From Sphingopyxis fribergensis (GTDB lineage: Bacteria > Pseudomonadota > Alphaproteobacteria > Sphingomonadales > Sphingomonadaceae), in the NCBI RefSeq assembly GCF_000803645.1, contig NZ_CP009122.1:472501-536500 (forward strand): a DNA stretch of 64,000 nucleotides. The letters run 5' to 3'. The notes beneath the pieces are model-generated. The model was not told the origin of the DNA. It did no database searches and saw only the letters and a list, made by a program, of their open reading frames with translations. The position numbers were made by a program, and so were the translations under genes. This document shows positions 37,663 to 46,713 of the stretch, piece by piece. Each line of letters opens with the position of its first letter. Within the stretch, counting starts at the first letter, position 1.

Positions 37663-37733
37663 GGGTTAGCACAGCCGAAAGACGGTGCAATGGCGCGGGC
37701 GACAAGATGTTACGTCGACGATGGGGAGTGGGG

Positions 37734-38534
37734 ATGGCATCATCGGACAGTGCCGGGAAATGCGACAGGAAGTTGCTCGTCGCCATTTACCACCCCGTGC
37801 CCGCGCGGGCCGATGTGCTGGCTGCGGCGGTTGAGGCGGCGGGTATGGGAGTGCGATTCCTGCCGCCGCATGTGAACGGTCTTCGCCCCTGGATGGACAG
37901 CTGTTTCGACCTGCTGATCGTCAACCCGTTCCTCGATTGGCAGGAGCCTTTCGAAATCGTCCGGCTGGCGCGATCGGCCGTCGGCCGCCGACCGTTGCTT
38001 GCGCTGTCGGACCGCGATTCGCTCGATGACCGGATGGTGGCGCTCGGTGCAGGCGCCGACGATGCGGTTGGCTGGACCGGAAACCTCCCCGAAGTGGTCG
38101 CGCGGATAGGCAGCCTGCTGCGCCGCAGCCGGATCGCCGCCGGGCAACTTGATGAGGGCGAGCTGCGGATCGACCTGATCGACCGGCGCGTCGAGCGCGC
38201 GGGTCAGGTCATCCGCATGCCGCTCCGCGAATTCGACCTGCTCGCTAATCTCGCGCGCGTGCCCGACCGGCCGCTGTCGCGCGACGCGCTGCTCCGCGCG
38301 GTGTGGCGGCTTGATTTCGATCCCGGCACCAATCGGGTCGAGGTCCATATGTCGCGGTTGCGCGCCAAGGTCGATCGCGGGTTCGACTGGCCGATGCTGC
38401 ACACGGTGAAGGGCGTGGGCTACACGCTGCGCTCGCGGCGGGACGATGCTGTCGCCGCGCCCGCCCTGCTTGACCAAAAGTTTCAGGTTGCTACTCATCT
38501 TCGACATAAAGAAAGCAATGATTCCCGGAGATGA
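37734..38534 (+). CDS. OmpR-type winged-helix regulator with degenerate receiver domain
   Basis: A 266-residue protein. The N-terminal ~125 residues have receiver-domain shape, but the phospho-acceptor Asp position reads Asn (FDLLIVNPFLDW), and the conserved Lys near strand 5 is missing (GADDAVGWTGNLPEV). The C-terminal ~95 residues are a typical OmpR/PhoB winged helix (IRMPLREFDLLANLARVPDR, RVEVHMSRLRAKVDRGF, VKGVGYTL). No sensor kinase is adjacent. It probably acts without phosphorylation and may regulate one or both flanking acyl-CoA ligase operons. GGGGAG precedes the ATG. Confidence 0.83.
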   Translation: MASSDSAGKCDRKLLVAIYHPVPARADVLAAAVEAAGMGVRFLPPHVNGLRPWMDSCFDLLIVNPFLDWQEPFEIVRLARSAVGRRPLLALSDRDSLDDRMVALGAGADDAVGWTGNLPEVVARIGSLLRRSRIAAGQLDEGELRIDLIDRRVERAGQVIRMPLREFDLLANLARVPDRPLSRDALLRAVWRLDFDPGTNRVEVHMSRLRAKVDRGFDWPMLHTVKGVGYTLRSRRDDAVAAPALLDQKFQVATHLRHKESNDSRR

Positions 38535-38540
38535 TGCCCG

Positions 38541-40073
38541 ATGCACCCCTCAGTCCACGCGCGTAACAATCCCGACAAAGCCGCGATCATCGTCGCCGAA
38601 ACCGGCGAGGCGATCAGCTATGGCGAACTCGACGCCGCCTCGAACCGCGCGGCGCAGCTGTTCCGCTCGCACGGGCTGGGGCATGAGGATGTCGTTGCCT
38701 TCATGCTCGACAACACGCCGCATTATTATGGGCTGACCTGGGGCGCACAGCGCGCGGGGTTGCGTTATGTCTGCATTTCGTCGCGGCTGACGCGGGACGA
38801 AACCGACTATATTCTCGAAAATTCGGGCGCGCAGATCCTTGTCGTTTCGGCAAGCCTTGCCGGTGCCGCGCAACAACTGACCACCGGCATCAAGCGTTTC
38901 GCGATGGGCGGGACGATCGCCGGCTATGACTCATGGGAAGATGCGGTCGCCGCGATGCCCGCGACGCCGGTGGCCGACGAGCGCGCCGGGGTCGACATGC
39001 TTTATTCGTCGGGCACCACCGGGCGGCCGAAGGGCGTGCGCGTGCCGTTGCCCGAGGATCCCGCGATCGACGCGATGAACAGCCTGGTTATGCTCGCCTC
39101 GGCGGTGTTCCAGATCAATTCGGACAGCATCTATTTGTCGCCTGCGCCGCTTTATCATGCTGCGCCCTTGCGCTGGTCGATGACGATCCACCGCCTTGGC
39201 GGCACCGTCGTCTTGATGAAGAAATTCGACCCCGAAGCGGCGCTTTCGTACATCGAAACATATCGCGTTAACGCCAGCCAGTGGGTGCCGACGCATTTCG
39301 TGCGTATGCTCAAGCTGCCCGACGAGGTTCGCGCTCGTTACGATACCTCGTCGTTGAAGGTCGCGATCCACGCCGCCGCGCCGTGCCCGGTGCCGGTCAA
39401 GCAGGCGATGATCGACTGGTGGGGCCCGGTCTTGTTCGAATATTATGCCGGCTCCGAAGGCAATGGTATGACATTCATCTCCAGCGCCGACTGGCTGACG
39501 CACAGGGGCAGCGTCGGCCGCCCGATCCTTGGCGCCGTGCATATCATGGCCGAAGACAATGAAACCGAACTCGGCGCGGACGAAGAAGGTGCGGTTTTCT
39601 TCGAGAGCGAGAATGTCTTCGAATATCATGGCGATAACGAAAAAACGGCGTCGAGCCGCAATTCGAAGGGCTGGTCGACCCTCGGCGATGTGGGCAAAGT
39701 CGACGAGGATGGCTTCCTCTACCTCACCGACCGCAAGAGCTTCATGATCATCTCGGGCGGGGTGAACATCTACCCGCAGGAAATCGAGAACCACCTCGTC
39801 ACGCACCCCAAGGTCGCCGACGTCGCGGTGGTCGGCGGACCGCACGATGAAATGGGCGAGGAGGTGATCGCCGTCGTCCAGCCCGCCGACATGGCCGAGG
39901 CCGGCGACGCGCTGCGCGACGAGCTGATTGCCTATGCGCGCGAAAAATTGTCGGGGGTGAAGATCCCGCGCCGCATCGACTTCCTCGAAGCCCTGCCGCG
40001 CCATGACACCGGCAAGCTCTACAAGCGCCTGCTTCGTGACCAATATTGGGAAAAGGCGAAGGCGGAGGCCTGA
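38541..40073 (+). CDS. Acyl-CoA synthetase (AMP-forming)
   Basis: A 510-residue AMP-dependent ligase: YSSGTTGRPKGVRVPL at about 155, FEYYAGSEGNGM, LTDRKSFMIISGGVNIYPQE, and PRHDTGKLYKRLL with the catalytic Lys near the C-terminus. It starts a rightward operon with an isomerase-like and a crotonase gene, which suggests catabolism of a CoA-activated acid. It begins 6 bases after the regulator stop. Confidence 0.92.
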   Translation: MHPSVHARNNPDKAAIIVAETGEAISYGELDAASNRAAQLFRSHGLGHEDVVAFMLDNTPHYYGLTWGAQRAGLRYVCISSRLTRDETDYILENSGAQILVVSASLAGAAQQLTTGIKRFAMGGTIAGYDSWEDAVAAMPATPVADERAGVDMLYSSGTTGRPKGVRVPLPEDPAIDAMNSLVMLASAVFQINSDSIYLSPAPLYHAAPLRWSMTIHRLGGTVVLMKKFDPEAALSYIETYRVNASQWVPTHFVRMLKLPDEVRARYDTSSLKVAIHAAAPCPVPVKQAMIDWWGPVLFEYYAGSEGNGMTFISSADWLTHRGSVGRPILGAVHIMAEDNETELGADEEGAVFFESENVFEYHGDNEKTASSRNSKGWSTLGDVGKVDEDGFLYLTDRKSFMIISGGVNIYPQEIENHLVTHPKVADVAVVGGPHDEMGEEVIAVVQPADMAEAGDALRDELIAYAREKLSGVKIPRRIDFLEALPRHDTGKLYKRLLRDQYWEKAKAEA

Positions 40074-40077
40074 TCCG

Positions 40078-40686
40078 ATGACCGCAAGTGTCGAATTTTT
40101 CTTCGACCTCTCCTCACCGTGGACCTGCCTAGCGTTCCACAATCTTCCGGGCGTGCTCGAACGCACGGGCGCGACGGCTGTGTATCGGCCGATCCTTGTC
40201 GGCGGCGTGTTCAACGCGGTCAACCCGGCGGTTTATGGGGCGCGCGAGCAGGCCGACAACCGGCGGCTTCAGCATAGCTGGAAGGTGCTGAAGGACTGGG
40301 CGAGCCTCGCGGGCGTGCCGATGAATTTCCCGTCGCAGTGGCACCCCGCCAAGAGCATCACCGCGATGCGTTTCTGCTGCGCACTTGAGGACGATCAGGC
40401 GACGCTGGTCAATTTCGCGCGCGGTGCATTTGCCAGCTATTTTGATCGGCAGGAGAATCTCGACGACCCCGCCGTGCTCGCGGCGGTTGCGGATGCCGAG
40501 GGACTCGACGGCGCCACGCTGGCCGCCGCGGCCGGCAGCGATCCGGTGAAGGCGCGGCTGCGCACGAATACCGATGAAGTCATCGCGCGCGGCGGCTATG
40601 GTTCGCCGACGATTTTCGTCGATCACGACGACATGTATTTCGGCAACGACCAGCTTCCGCTCGTCGAGGCCGCCTTGAAACGCTGA
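40078..40686 (+). CDS. 2-hydroxychromene-2-carboxylate isomerase / DsbA-like family protein
   Basis: A 202-residue thioredoxin-fold protein of the kappa-GST/HCCA isomerase type. FFFDLSSPWTCLAFHNLP opens the fold, where Ser replaces the Cys of DsbA. YGSPTIFVDHDDMYFGNDQL near the end contains the cis-Pro and family C-terminus. Family members isomerise aromatic-ring degradation intermediates with glutathione. Here it lies between acyl-CoA ligase and crotonase genes, so an aromatic or steroid acid route is possible but unproven. Confidence 0.86.
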   Translation: MTASVEFFFDLSSPWTCLAFHNLPGVLERTGATAVYRPILVGGVFNAVNPAVYGAREQADNRRLQHSWKVLKDWASLAGVPMNFPSQWHPAKSITAMRFCCALEDDQATLVNFARGAFASYFDRQENLDDPAVLAAVADAEGLDGATLAAAAGSDPVKARLRTNTDEVIARGGYGSPTIFVDHDDMYFGNDQLPLVEAALKR

Positions 40687-40699
40687 AGAGGATTCGCCC

Positions 40700-41503
40700 G
40701 TGAAAGACCGTATTTCGATCACCATGCTCGACGGCGGGATCGCCGATGTTCGGCTGATCCGTAGCGACAAGATGAACGCGCTCGATCCCGCGATGTGGGA
40801 AGCGCTCGCTGAAGCGATCGATCAATTGAAGGCGACCGCTGGCCTCCGCGTCGTCGTGCTGTCGGGCGAAGGCCGCGCCTTCTGCGCCGGACTCGACCTT
40901 TCCAGCCTCAGCAATGATCGCGATCCGGGGGCGAGCAGCGCGGGGGGCAGCCTGTCCGACCGCACGCGGGGCATCGCCAACAACGCCCAATATGCCGCGT
41001 GGGGCTGGCGCGAACTGCCGGTGCCGGTGATCGCTGCAGTGCACGGCGTCGCCTTTGGTGCGGGTAGCCAGATCATGGCGGCCGCCGATATCCGCATCGT
41101 CCACCCCGACACGCGCATCGCGATCATGGAAATGCGCTGGGGTCTTGTTCCCGACGTCGCGGGCATGGCGCTGTGGCGCACGCAGGTCGCCGACGATGTG
41201 CTGCGCGAGATGATCTATACCAACCGCGAATTTAACGGATCGGAAGCCAAGCTGCTCGGCTTTGCGACGCATGTCTCCGATGACCCGCTGGAAAAGGCGA
41301 TGGAACTGGCGGCGGTGATTGCCGACAAGAATCCGCACGCGATCCGCGGTGCCAAGCGGCTGTGCAACATGCTCGCAGATGCGAGCGACGCGGAAATCTT
41401 GCAGGGCGAGAGTGACGAGCAGGTCAAGGTGATCCGTACCCCGAACCAGATGGAAGCGGTGATGGCGGGGATGCAGAAGCGGAAGCCGAATTTCGTCGAC
41501 TAA
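40700..41503 (+). CDS. Enoyl-CoA hydratase/isomerase (crotonase family)
   Basis: A 267-residue crotonase-fold protein with the oxyanion segments GEGRAFCAGLDLSSL and VHGVAFGAGSQIMAAADIR, and the active-site strip MEMRWGLVPDVAGMA. Hydratase, isomerase or dehalogenase activity cannot be told apart by these motifs. GTG start with AGAGGA upstream. Last gene of the ligase operon. Confidence 0.9.
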   Translation: MKDRISITMLDGGIADVRLIRSDKMNALDPAMWEALAEAIDQLKATAGLRVVVLSGEGRAFCAGLDLSSLSNDRDPGASSAGGSLSDRTRGIANNAQYAAWGWRELPVPVIAAVHGVAFGAGSQIMAAADIRIVHPDTRIAIMEMRWGLVPDVAGMALWRTQVADDVLREMIYTNREFNGSEAKLLGFATHVSDDPLEKAMELAAVIADKNPHAIRGAKRLCNMLADASDAEILQGESDEQVKVIRTPNQMEAVMAGMQKRKPNFVD

Positions 41504-41517
41504 GCCGACTTGTAATT

Positions 41518-41601
41518 CCGTTCGTGTTGAGCGAAGTCGAGAAACTCATCGGGATTGCGCAATATCGGGGAGACATCTCGACTTCGCGCGATGCGAACGG
41601 G
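41518..41601. repeat. Intergenic inverted repeat (GAGCGAAGTCGAGA type)
   Basis: CCGTTCGTGTTGAGCGAAGT at the left and TCGACTTCGCGCGATGCGAA at the right face each other in the gap between convergent genes. It is closely related to the element at 35955-36082. Confidence 0.8.
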
Positions 41602-41609
41602 TTTGGGGT

Positions 41610-42299
41610 TCAAAGCAGGCGCAAGAACCGCGCCGCATTGTCCCAGTCGCGCTTGTGCGCGGCGCGCGTCTTTTGCGCTTCGCTGTCGGCGCCCCAGCGG
41701 CGTTCCTGATAGAGGTCGTCGAGGCTGACGGCCTCCCACAACGCGTCGGCATCGACCGCGTTTTCGAGCAGGGCGAGGCCCGCGACGAGCGATCCGCCGA
41801 TCGTCACCAGCGGAGTCAGCGCCGTGATTCGCCAAGCGTCCTGCGCCAGCACGACGGCCTGCAGCGTCGCAACGGTCGCTTGGGGCTGGTCGACCGGCAA
41901 TACCCCCTGCGTCAGGATAAATTCGATGCCGTAGCTTGTCTCGGCCCAGGCAAGCAGCGGGTTCCACGTCGCCGCCTGCTCGGCCTGCAACGCCGCATCG
42001 CGCGCGTCGCGATAGCAGAAGAGGTCGCTCTGCGCATAAGCGGCGACCGGCGCGGCGAAAGCGGCGGGGTTGGGTGTTGCCAAATCGATCGCGGCATTCG
42101 TCAGTCCGGTCATCGCCATGGCTGCGGGATCGATCGTCTCGCCCACATCGCTCCATTCGGCGGCGATCGCTTCGGCGAGTGTGGTGCTGGCGACGGCGAG
42201 CAGAGCGCGCTGCGGCGTGCGCACCGGTCGGCCATCGAGCGCGATGGCCCAGCCGCCATCCTCTGCGACGACGGCAACCTCTTTCCAGAACCGCTTCAC
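41610..42299 (-). CDS. ATP12-family chaperone protein
   Basis: A 229-residue protein of the ATP12 family (F1-ATPase assembly in mitochondria; alphaproteobacterial homologues probably act likewise). It opens with KRFWKEVAVVAEDGGWAIAL and LDGRPVRTPQRALLAVAS, and later has FCYRDARDAALQAEQAATW. It is last in a leftward gene series with a small membrane protein and PaiB-like gene. Confidence 0.87.
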   Translation of the reverse strand: MKRFWKEVAVVAEDGGWAIALDGRPVRTPQRALLAVASTTLAEAIAAEWSDVGETIDPAAMAMTGLTNAAIDLATPNPAAFAAPVAAYAQSDLFCYRDARDAALQAEQAATWNPLLAWAETSYGIEFILTQGVLPVDQPQATVATLQAVVLAQDAWRITALTPLVTIGGSLVAGLALLENAVDADALWEAVSLDDLYQERRWGADSEAQKTRAAHKRDWDNAARFLRLL

Positions 42300-42306
42300 A
42301 GGTCGG

Positions 42307-42543
42307 TCACAGGTCTTTGGGCGAGCGCCAGCGGCGGGCGAGGAGCAACGGCATGACCGCGAAATCGAACGCGCCGACCAGAACGATCGCGGCGCCGATC
42401 CAGCGGTCGGTCGGCTGGCCCGCCAGGTTGAAACCGCCGCTGATCAGGATGAAGCCGATCATAGCGAATGCGACGCCCATCAGCCGCATGATCGAGAGGG
42501 CAAAGAAACGTTTCTTGGCGAGCGCGTCGTCAGCTTGGGTCAT
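42307..42543 (-). CDS. Small two-helix membrane protein
   Basis: A 78-residue protein with a short basic N-terminus (ALAKKRFFALSIMRLMG) and two hydrophobic helices (about 16-38, 47-68). It resembles small sphingomonad inner-membrane proteins of unknown function found before ATP12 genes. Start overlaps the PaiB-like stop by four bases. Confidence 0.65.
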   Translation of the reverse strand: MTQADDALAKKRFFALSIMRLMGVAFAMIGFILISGGFNLAGQPTDRWIGAAIVLVGAFDFAVMPLLLARRWRSPKDL

Positions 42544-43160
42544 GCGCCCGCCTTATCGCCGCCAAGGTGACGCATCAACTGCGCAAGCGCGCCATGGCCG
42601 GTCGCCTCGACCCCTTCAATCACGCGCGCGCGTTCCTCGGCGGACTTGTTCTGCGACAGCTTGATCGTCGGGCGCCACGCGGCGATCCGCATTTCGAAGC
42701 CGACGATGGCGCCGGTCATCTTGCTGAACAGTGCCGGGTTCATCTTGTCGCGCGTCCATGGCGGGTTGGCGCCGACGCGCGCCTCGTGCTGGTCGGACAA
42801 TGTATCGAGCTGTGCGACCAATTCCGCTGCTTCGAGTTTGCGCACTACGCCTTCCATCTCGATCGCGACATAATTCCACGTCGGCACTTGATCGGCGTCG
42901 GCATACCAGCTCGCGCTGACATAGGCGTCGGGCCCCTGCACGACGGCGAGCGCATTCGCGCCCCGCAGGTGGCGGGTGAGCGCGTTGCCGCGCGCCAAGT
43001 GGAATTGCAGCGTCGTCCGGTCGTCGCTCAGGACCACGGGCGCGTGCGCGACGCGCGGCCCGTCGGGGGTGCTGGCAAAGATCGCGGCAAAGCCGATCTC
43101 GCGCACGAGCAATTCGGCAAGGTCGTCCTGCCGCGGGCGGAAGGCGGAGTTCGGGTGCAT
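42540..43160 (-). CDS. FMN-binding PaiB-type protein
   Basis: A 206-residue flavin-binding split-barrel protein of the PaiB family. FRPRQDDLAELLVREIGFA begins the fold; YVSASWYADADQVPTWNYVA and KMTGAIVGFEMRI are characteristic. The family is named for a Bacillus negative regulator; enzymatic versus regulatory role here is open. The stop of the pseudouridine synthase gene touches its start (TGATG). Confidence 0.9.
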   Translation of the reverse strand: MHPNSAFRPRQDDLAELLVREIGFAAIFASTPDGPRVAHAPVVLSDDRTTLQFHLARGNALTRHLRGANALAVVQGPDAYVSASWYADADQVPTWNYVAIEMEGVVRKLEAAELVAQLDTLSDQHEARVGANPPWTRDKMNPALFSKMTGAIVGFEMRIAAWRPTIKLSQNKSAEERARVIEGVEATGHGALAQLMRHLGGDKAGA

Positions 43161-44392
43161 CAGCTCGCTTTTGGCGGGCGCGCCGGATGCTTCTTGGCGC
43201 TCGGTTTTTTGCCTGCGGGTTTCCCGGGCGCCGGCTTGCCGGGCTTGCCCGGTTTCGCTTTCGCCTTGGGTTTCGGCTTTCCGACGAAATCGGTCGGCTT
43301 GCTCTCGGCGGTGCGGCCGCGCCGTTCGCCGCGCCGCGCCTTGCGGATCTGCTTGCTATGCGCCTTCGCCTGCGCCTTCAGCGCCGATTTGGGCGGCGGG
43401 CCTTTTTCGGACGGGTCGATCCCGACCTCGCCGAGTAGCAGGTCGAAGCCGAGCGCGTCGAGGCTCGCGGCGAAATGGTCGGGCACCTCGGCGCTTATAT
43501 CGATCGTGCCGCCGTCGGGATGGTCGATGCGCAGGCGGCGGCTGTGCAGGTGCATCTTGCGGCTGATCGTTCCGGTCAGGAAGGCGCCCTTGCCGCCATA
43601 TTTGCCATCGCCGACGATCGGATGGCCGATTGCCGCCATATGGACGCGCAATTGGTGCGTGCGCCCCGTCAGCGGTTGCAGCTCGACCCATGCCGCGCTG
43701 TTCCCCGCGCGCTCGATGACGCGATAACGCGTTTTCGACGCGAGGCCGCTATCGTGGACGTGCATCTTCTCGCCACCCGATCCGGGCTGCTTGGCGAGCG
43801 GCAGGTCGATCTCGCCCTGCTGGATATCGGGAACGCCGACGATGATCGCCCAATAGGTCTTCTTCGCGCTGCGGTTCGAAAAGCTCTTGGCGAAATAGGC
43901 CGCGGCCTTCGGCGTCCGCGCGATCAGCAGCGCGCCGGACGTATCCTTGTCGAGTCGGTGGACGAGCTTGGGCCGCGTCGGGCCATCGAATTTCAGCGCG
44001 TCGAGCAGGCCGTCGACATGGCTCTCGGTCTTGGTACCGCCCTGCGTCGCAAGCCCCGGCAACTTGTTGAGCACGATCGCGCTGGCGTCGCGGTGGATCA
44101 TCATGCCGGTCGCGAGTTCGACATCGGCGTTGGTCAGCGGACGGCCCTTGCGCGCGGGGCGCGCCACGGTTTCGACCGGCGGCGACGGCATCACGAGTTT
44201 CTGCCCGGTCGCGATCCGGTCCGACACGTCGGCTTTCTTGCCGTCGAGCGTCAGTTGGCCCGAGCGCGCCCAGCGCGCGAGCAGCGCGTGCGGCGTTCCC
44301 TCGCGGTGGCGCTTGAACCAGCGGTCGAGGCGGATGCCGTCATCCTCCTCGGTGATGATCGCGCCGTCGAGATTGGGCTTGGCGTCGCTCAT
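43160..44392 (-). CDS. RluC/RluD-type 23S rRNA pseudouridine synthase with basic tail
   Basis: A 410-residue protein: S4 RNA-binding domain at about 18-75, then a RluA-family catalytic domain with the Asp motif VHRLDKDTSGALLIART. The last ~90 residues are Lys-, Arg- and Pro-rich (GKPKPKAKAKPGKPGKPAPG), longer and more repetitive than in E. coli RluC, and probably add RNA affinity. The precise target uridines cannot be named. Overlaps crcB by four bases. Confidence 0.9.
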   Translation of the reverse strand: MSDAKPNLDGAIITEEDDGIRLDRWFKRHREGTPHALLARWARSGQLTLDGKKADVSDRIATGQKLVMPSPPVETVARPARKGRPLTNADVELATGMMIHRDASAIVLNKLPGLATQGGTKTESHVDGLLDALKFDGPTRPKLVHRLDKDTSGALLIARTPKAAAYFAKSFSNRSAKKTYWAIIVGVPDIQQGEIDLPLAKQPGSGGEKMHVHDSGLASKTRYRVIERAGNSAAWVELQPLTGRTHQLRVHMAAIGHPIVGDGKYGGKGAFLTGTISRKMHLHSRRLRIDHPDGGTIDISAEVPDHFAASLDALGFDLLLGEVGIDPSEKGPPPKSALKAQAKAHSKQIRKARRGERRGRTAESKPTDFVGKPKPKAKAKPGKPGKPAPGKPAGKKPSAKKHPARPPKAS

Positions 44393-44769
44393 GCCGGGAG
44401 CTGCCGCATGACGAAGAGGCCGAGGCCGCAGGCGGCAATCGCGCCGATCACCGACGCGAGGACATAAGCGGCTGCCTGAGCATTTTGACCGCGTTCGAAA
44501 AGCATCCAGAATTCCATGCTGAAAGAGGAAAATGTCGTGAAGCCCCCGAGGACGCCCACGCCGATGAAGAGGCGGGTAGTTTCGCCGCCGTCACTACCGC
44601 GAGCGAGCATGCCGATAAGCAGCCCCATTAGAAGGCCACCGGCGATATTGATCGACAGGGTCCACCAGGGGAAGCCGGGGCCGAGCCGCGCGAGCATCGC
44701 CTGGCCAACCAGATGGCGGGCGCCGGCGCCGATCGCGCCGCCGATCATGACGGGAAACAGACTGTTCAT
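44389..44769 (-). CDS. crcB: Fluoride exporter CrcB
   Basis: A 126-residue inner-membrane protein with four helices; GAGARHLVGQAM and GVLGGFTTFSSFSMEFW are the Fluc/CrcB motifs (central Na+ and Phe-box region). Works as an antiparallel dimer to let fluoride out of the cell. No fluoride riboswitch is apparent just upstream. Confidence 0.92.
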   Translation of the reverse strand: MNSLFPVMIGGAIGAGARHLVGQAMLARLGPGFPWWTLSINIAGGLLMGLLIGMLARGSDGGETTRLFIGVGVLGGFTTFSSFSMEFWMLFERGQNAQAAAYVLASVIGAIAACGLGLFVMRQLPA

Positions 44770-44817
44770 GACGCTCGCCCTAGCCGGAAATGCCGGCGAG
44801 GCATAGCGGATGCAGCT

Positions 44818-45396
44818 TCATGCATCGGGCGGCGTCAGCGCGGTGGACGGGCGCTCGTGCATCGCGCGCCAGTTTTCGGGGCGGACGAAGTCGCCCTGCC
44901 AGATGCCGCGCCGCTTCGCCTGCGCCTCGGCTTCCTCGACCATATACGTATCGCCCGTTGCGATCGCCCAGCCGAGTCGCGCCATTTCGGCGCCGAGGTC
45001 GATGCCGCCCGGAAAGGGGGCGGTGCGGCATACGGCGAGCGTGCGATCGTAACGATCCTTTGCCGCGACCTCGCAATGAAGCGGCCCGCGGCCCGCCAGT
45101 TTTTCGAGCGCGGCGCGCGCTTCGCGCCCGCACGGCCAACGGGTGGTGCCGCGCGTGCAATCTTGCCGATATTCGATGGCGTCGATTCCGGTCAGGCGGA
45201 TCGTCAGCAGGGCATCGTCCTGCCGCACTGTCAGGCTGTCGCCGTCGATGACATGGACCAGCGGCACGGAAAGCGCGGGCGTCGGCAACCACGCCCAAGC
45301 GACAAAGGCGAGCCCGGCGAGCAGCAGCAGCGCCAGCAGCGGCCGGAAACGTCGCCGCCAGCGCAGCCGTGCAAGCGAAGAGGAGCCCGTACCCAT
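44818..45396 (-). CDS. Membrane-anchored thermonuclease (SNase-like) family protein
   Basis: A 192-residue protein: an N-terminal hydrophobic helix (LLALLLLAGLAFVAWAWLP) followed by a staphylococcal-nuclease domain with HVIDGDSLTVR, IRLTGIDAIEYRQD and KDRYDRTLAVC, which supply the acidic Ca2+ ligands and catalytic Arg. Probably exported or periplasm-facing. The start at 45396 is the first that gives a normal leader. Confidence 0.87.
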   Translation of the reverse strand: MGTGSSSLARLRWRRRFRPLLALLLLAGLAFVAWAWLPTPALSVPLVHVIDGDSLTVRQDDALLTIRLTGIDAIEYRQDCTRGTTRWPCGREARAALEKLAGRGPLHCEVAAKDRYDRTLAVCRTAPFPGGIDLGAEMARLGWAIATGDTYMVEEAEAQAKRRGIWQGDFVRPENWRAMHERPSTALTPPDA

Positions 45397-45464
45397 CGCG
45401 CCTCGACTGGCCCGCCGCCGCCAGCTTGGCAATCGTAAATAATGATTGACGGAGAGAACAAACC

Positions 45465-45641
45465 ATGTCCAAATTGGACCTATTCCCTCCCGGCCGACAC
45501 GCGGCAACTCATGCGGAAACCGAGCTTGAGTCCGAATTGGCGGCAAATGGGAGTGAACAAAAGGTGAATATCGCCGAAATGACGGCATGGTTACGCCAGG
45601 GTGGAGCGATGGAACGGGGTAGGCATCATGATGGACCATGA
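45465..45641 (+). CDS. Small leader-type reading frame (58 aa) before a regulator
   Basis: ATG at 45465 with GGAGAG 9-10 bases upstream opens a 58-codon frame (MSKLDLFPPGRHAATHAETE at the start, then AEMTAWLRQGGAMERGRH). Its stop (45639-45641) lies 14 bases inside the next gene in another frame. The product is mildly acidic then basic, with no family. Its position suggests either a real small protein or an upstream frame that couples translation of the regulator gene. Confidence 0.45.
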   Translation: MSKLDLFPPGRHAATHAETELESELAANGSEQKVNIAEMTAWLRQGGAMERGRHHDGP

Positions 45642-46674
45642 AACATCGATCGGGCGCGACACGTCGGCCTTTTTGCTGAATGGCTTTGGGACCGATCTCG
45701 CGTCGCCGCCACGCACAATAGGCGGGCCGATCCGCGCCAACGTCGCATCGCCCTTGCTGTTCGTCGGCTCGCTGGCCGATGCGCCGGATACGGCATCGCT
45801 TCCCGACGTGCGGCTCGCTATGACGCGTCCCCCGTCGCGCGCGGCGGGGGCGATCCGGCAAACCCACACGCTCGATATCGTCTGGCTGGCGGCGGTGGAC
45901 ACGATCGAAAGCGAAATGCTGGGCGACATCTGCGCCGCCGTGGGCGAGCGGAGCTGCAATCTTGTTTGCGAAACCTCGCTGGCGGCGCTCGATCGCGTGG
46001 TCGCGACGATCCCGGCGTCGCTTCCCGTACAATTCCTTGTCGATGCCGATCCGACCGATCGGCTCGTCGCCCTGGCAGCGGCGCGGCGCACGCGGCACGC
46101 GGTGCTCCATGATATCGCGCGCGACGATGCGATGGAGCGGATCGACCGGCTACAGGAAGAAGTGGCGCGCATTTCGCGCCTGCTCGGCGACCTCGCGGGG
46201 CAAAGGGGCGGGCTTCCCGGTACCCCGACCGGCTTTGCATCGCGCGCCGAGGATCCGACCGAACATACGGGACAGGTACGCGCACCGTCGCGCGACTTTG
46301 CCACTATCCCGCGCAGCTTCATTCCTGAAGAACGGATGCTCGACCGGCAGCGCGCCAAGGCGGTGCGCCGGATGTTGCGCCAGCGGCGAATGCGCGAGCA
46401 ATATTTTCCTGCCGACCTGTTCGCCGATCCGGCATGGGACATGCTGCTCGACCTTTATGCTGCGCGGCTCGAGCGTCAGCCGGTTTCGGTGTCGAGCCTG
46501 TGCATCGCCGCCGCTGTACCCGCGACGACGGCGCTTCGCTGGATCAAGACGATGACCGACGCCGGCCTGTTCCTGCGCGAGGACGACCCGCACGATGGCC
46601 GCCGCATCTTCATCGCTTTGGCCGAAGGCGCGTGCGACGCGCTCGGCCGTTATTTCGAGGCGCTGGACGAATAG
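45628..46674 (+). CDS. MarR-like winged-helix protein with N-terminal extension
   Basis: A 348-residue protein. The N-terminal ~200 residues are a soluble domain I do not recognise (VASPLLFVGSLADAPDTASL, then LAALDRVVATIPASLPVQFL). A probable helical linker (MERIDRLQEEVARISRLLGD) follows. The C-terminal ~100 residues have winged-helix character (SLCIAAAVPATTALRWIKTM, LFLREDDPHDGRRIFI). DNA-binding regulator is likely. GGGGTAGG lies 5 bases before the ATG. Confidence 0.7.
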   Translation: MMDHETSIGRDTSAFLLNGFGTDLASPPRTIGGPIRANVASPLLFVGSLADAPDTASLPDVRLAMTRPPSRAAGAIRQTHTLDIVWLAAVDTIESEMLGDICAAVGERSCNLVCETSLAALDRVVATIPASLPVQFLVDADPTDRLVALAAARRTRHAVLHDIARDDAMERIDRLQEEVARISRLLGDLAGQRGGLPGTPTGFASRAEDPTEHTGQVRAPSRDFATIPRSFIPEERMLDRQRAKAVRRMLRQRRMREQYFPADLFADPAWDMLLDLYAARLERQPVSVSSLCIAAAVPATTALRWIKTMTDAGLFLREDDPHDGRRIFIALAEGACDALGRYFEALDE

Positions 46675-46713
46675 ACGTGGCGGGCATCGATCGGGGCGCG
46701 TAGGTTTCGATCC

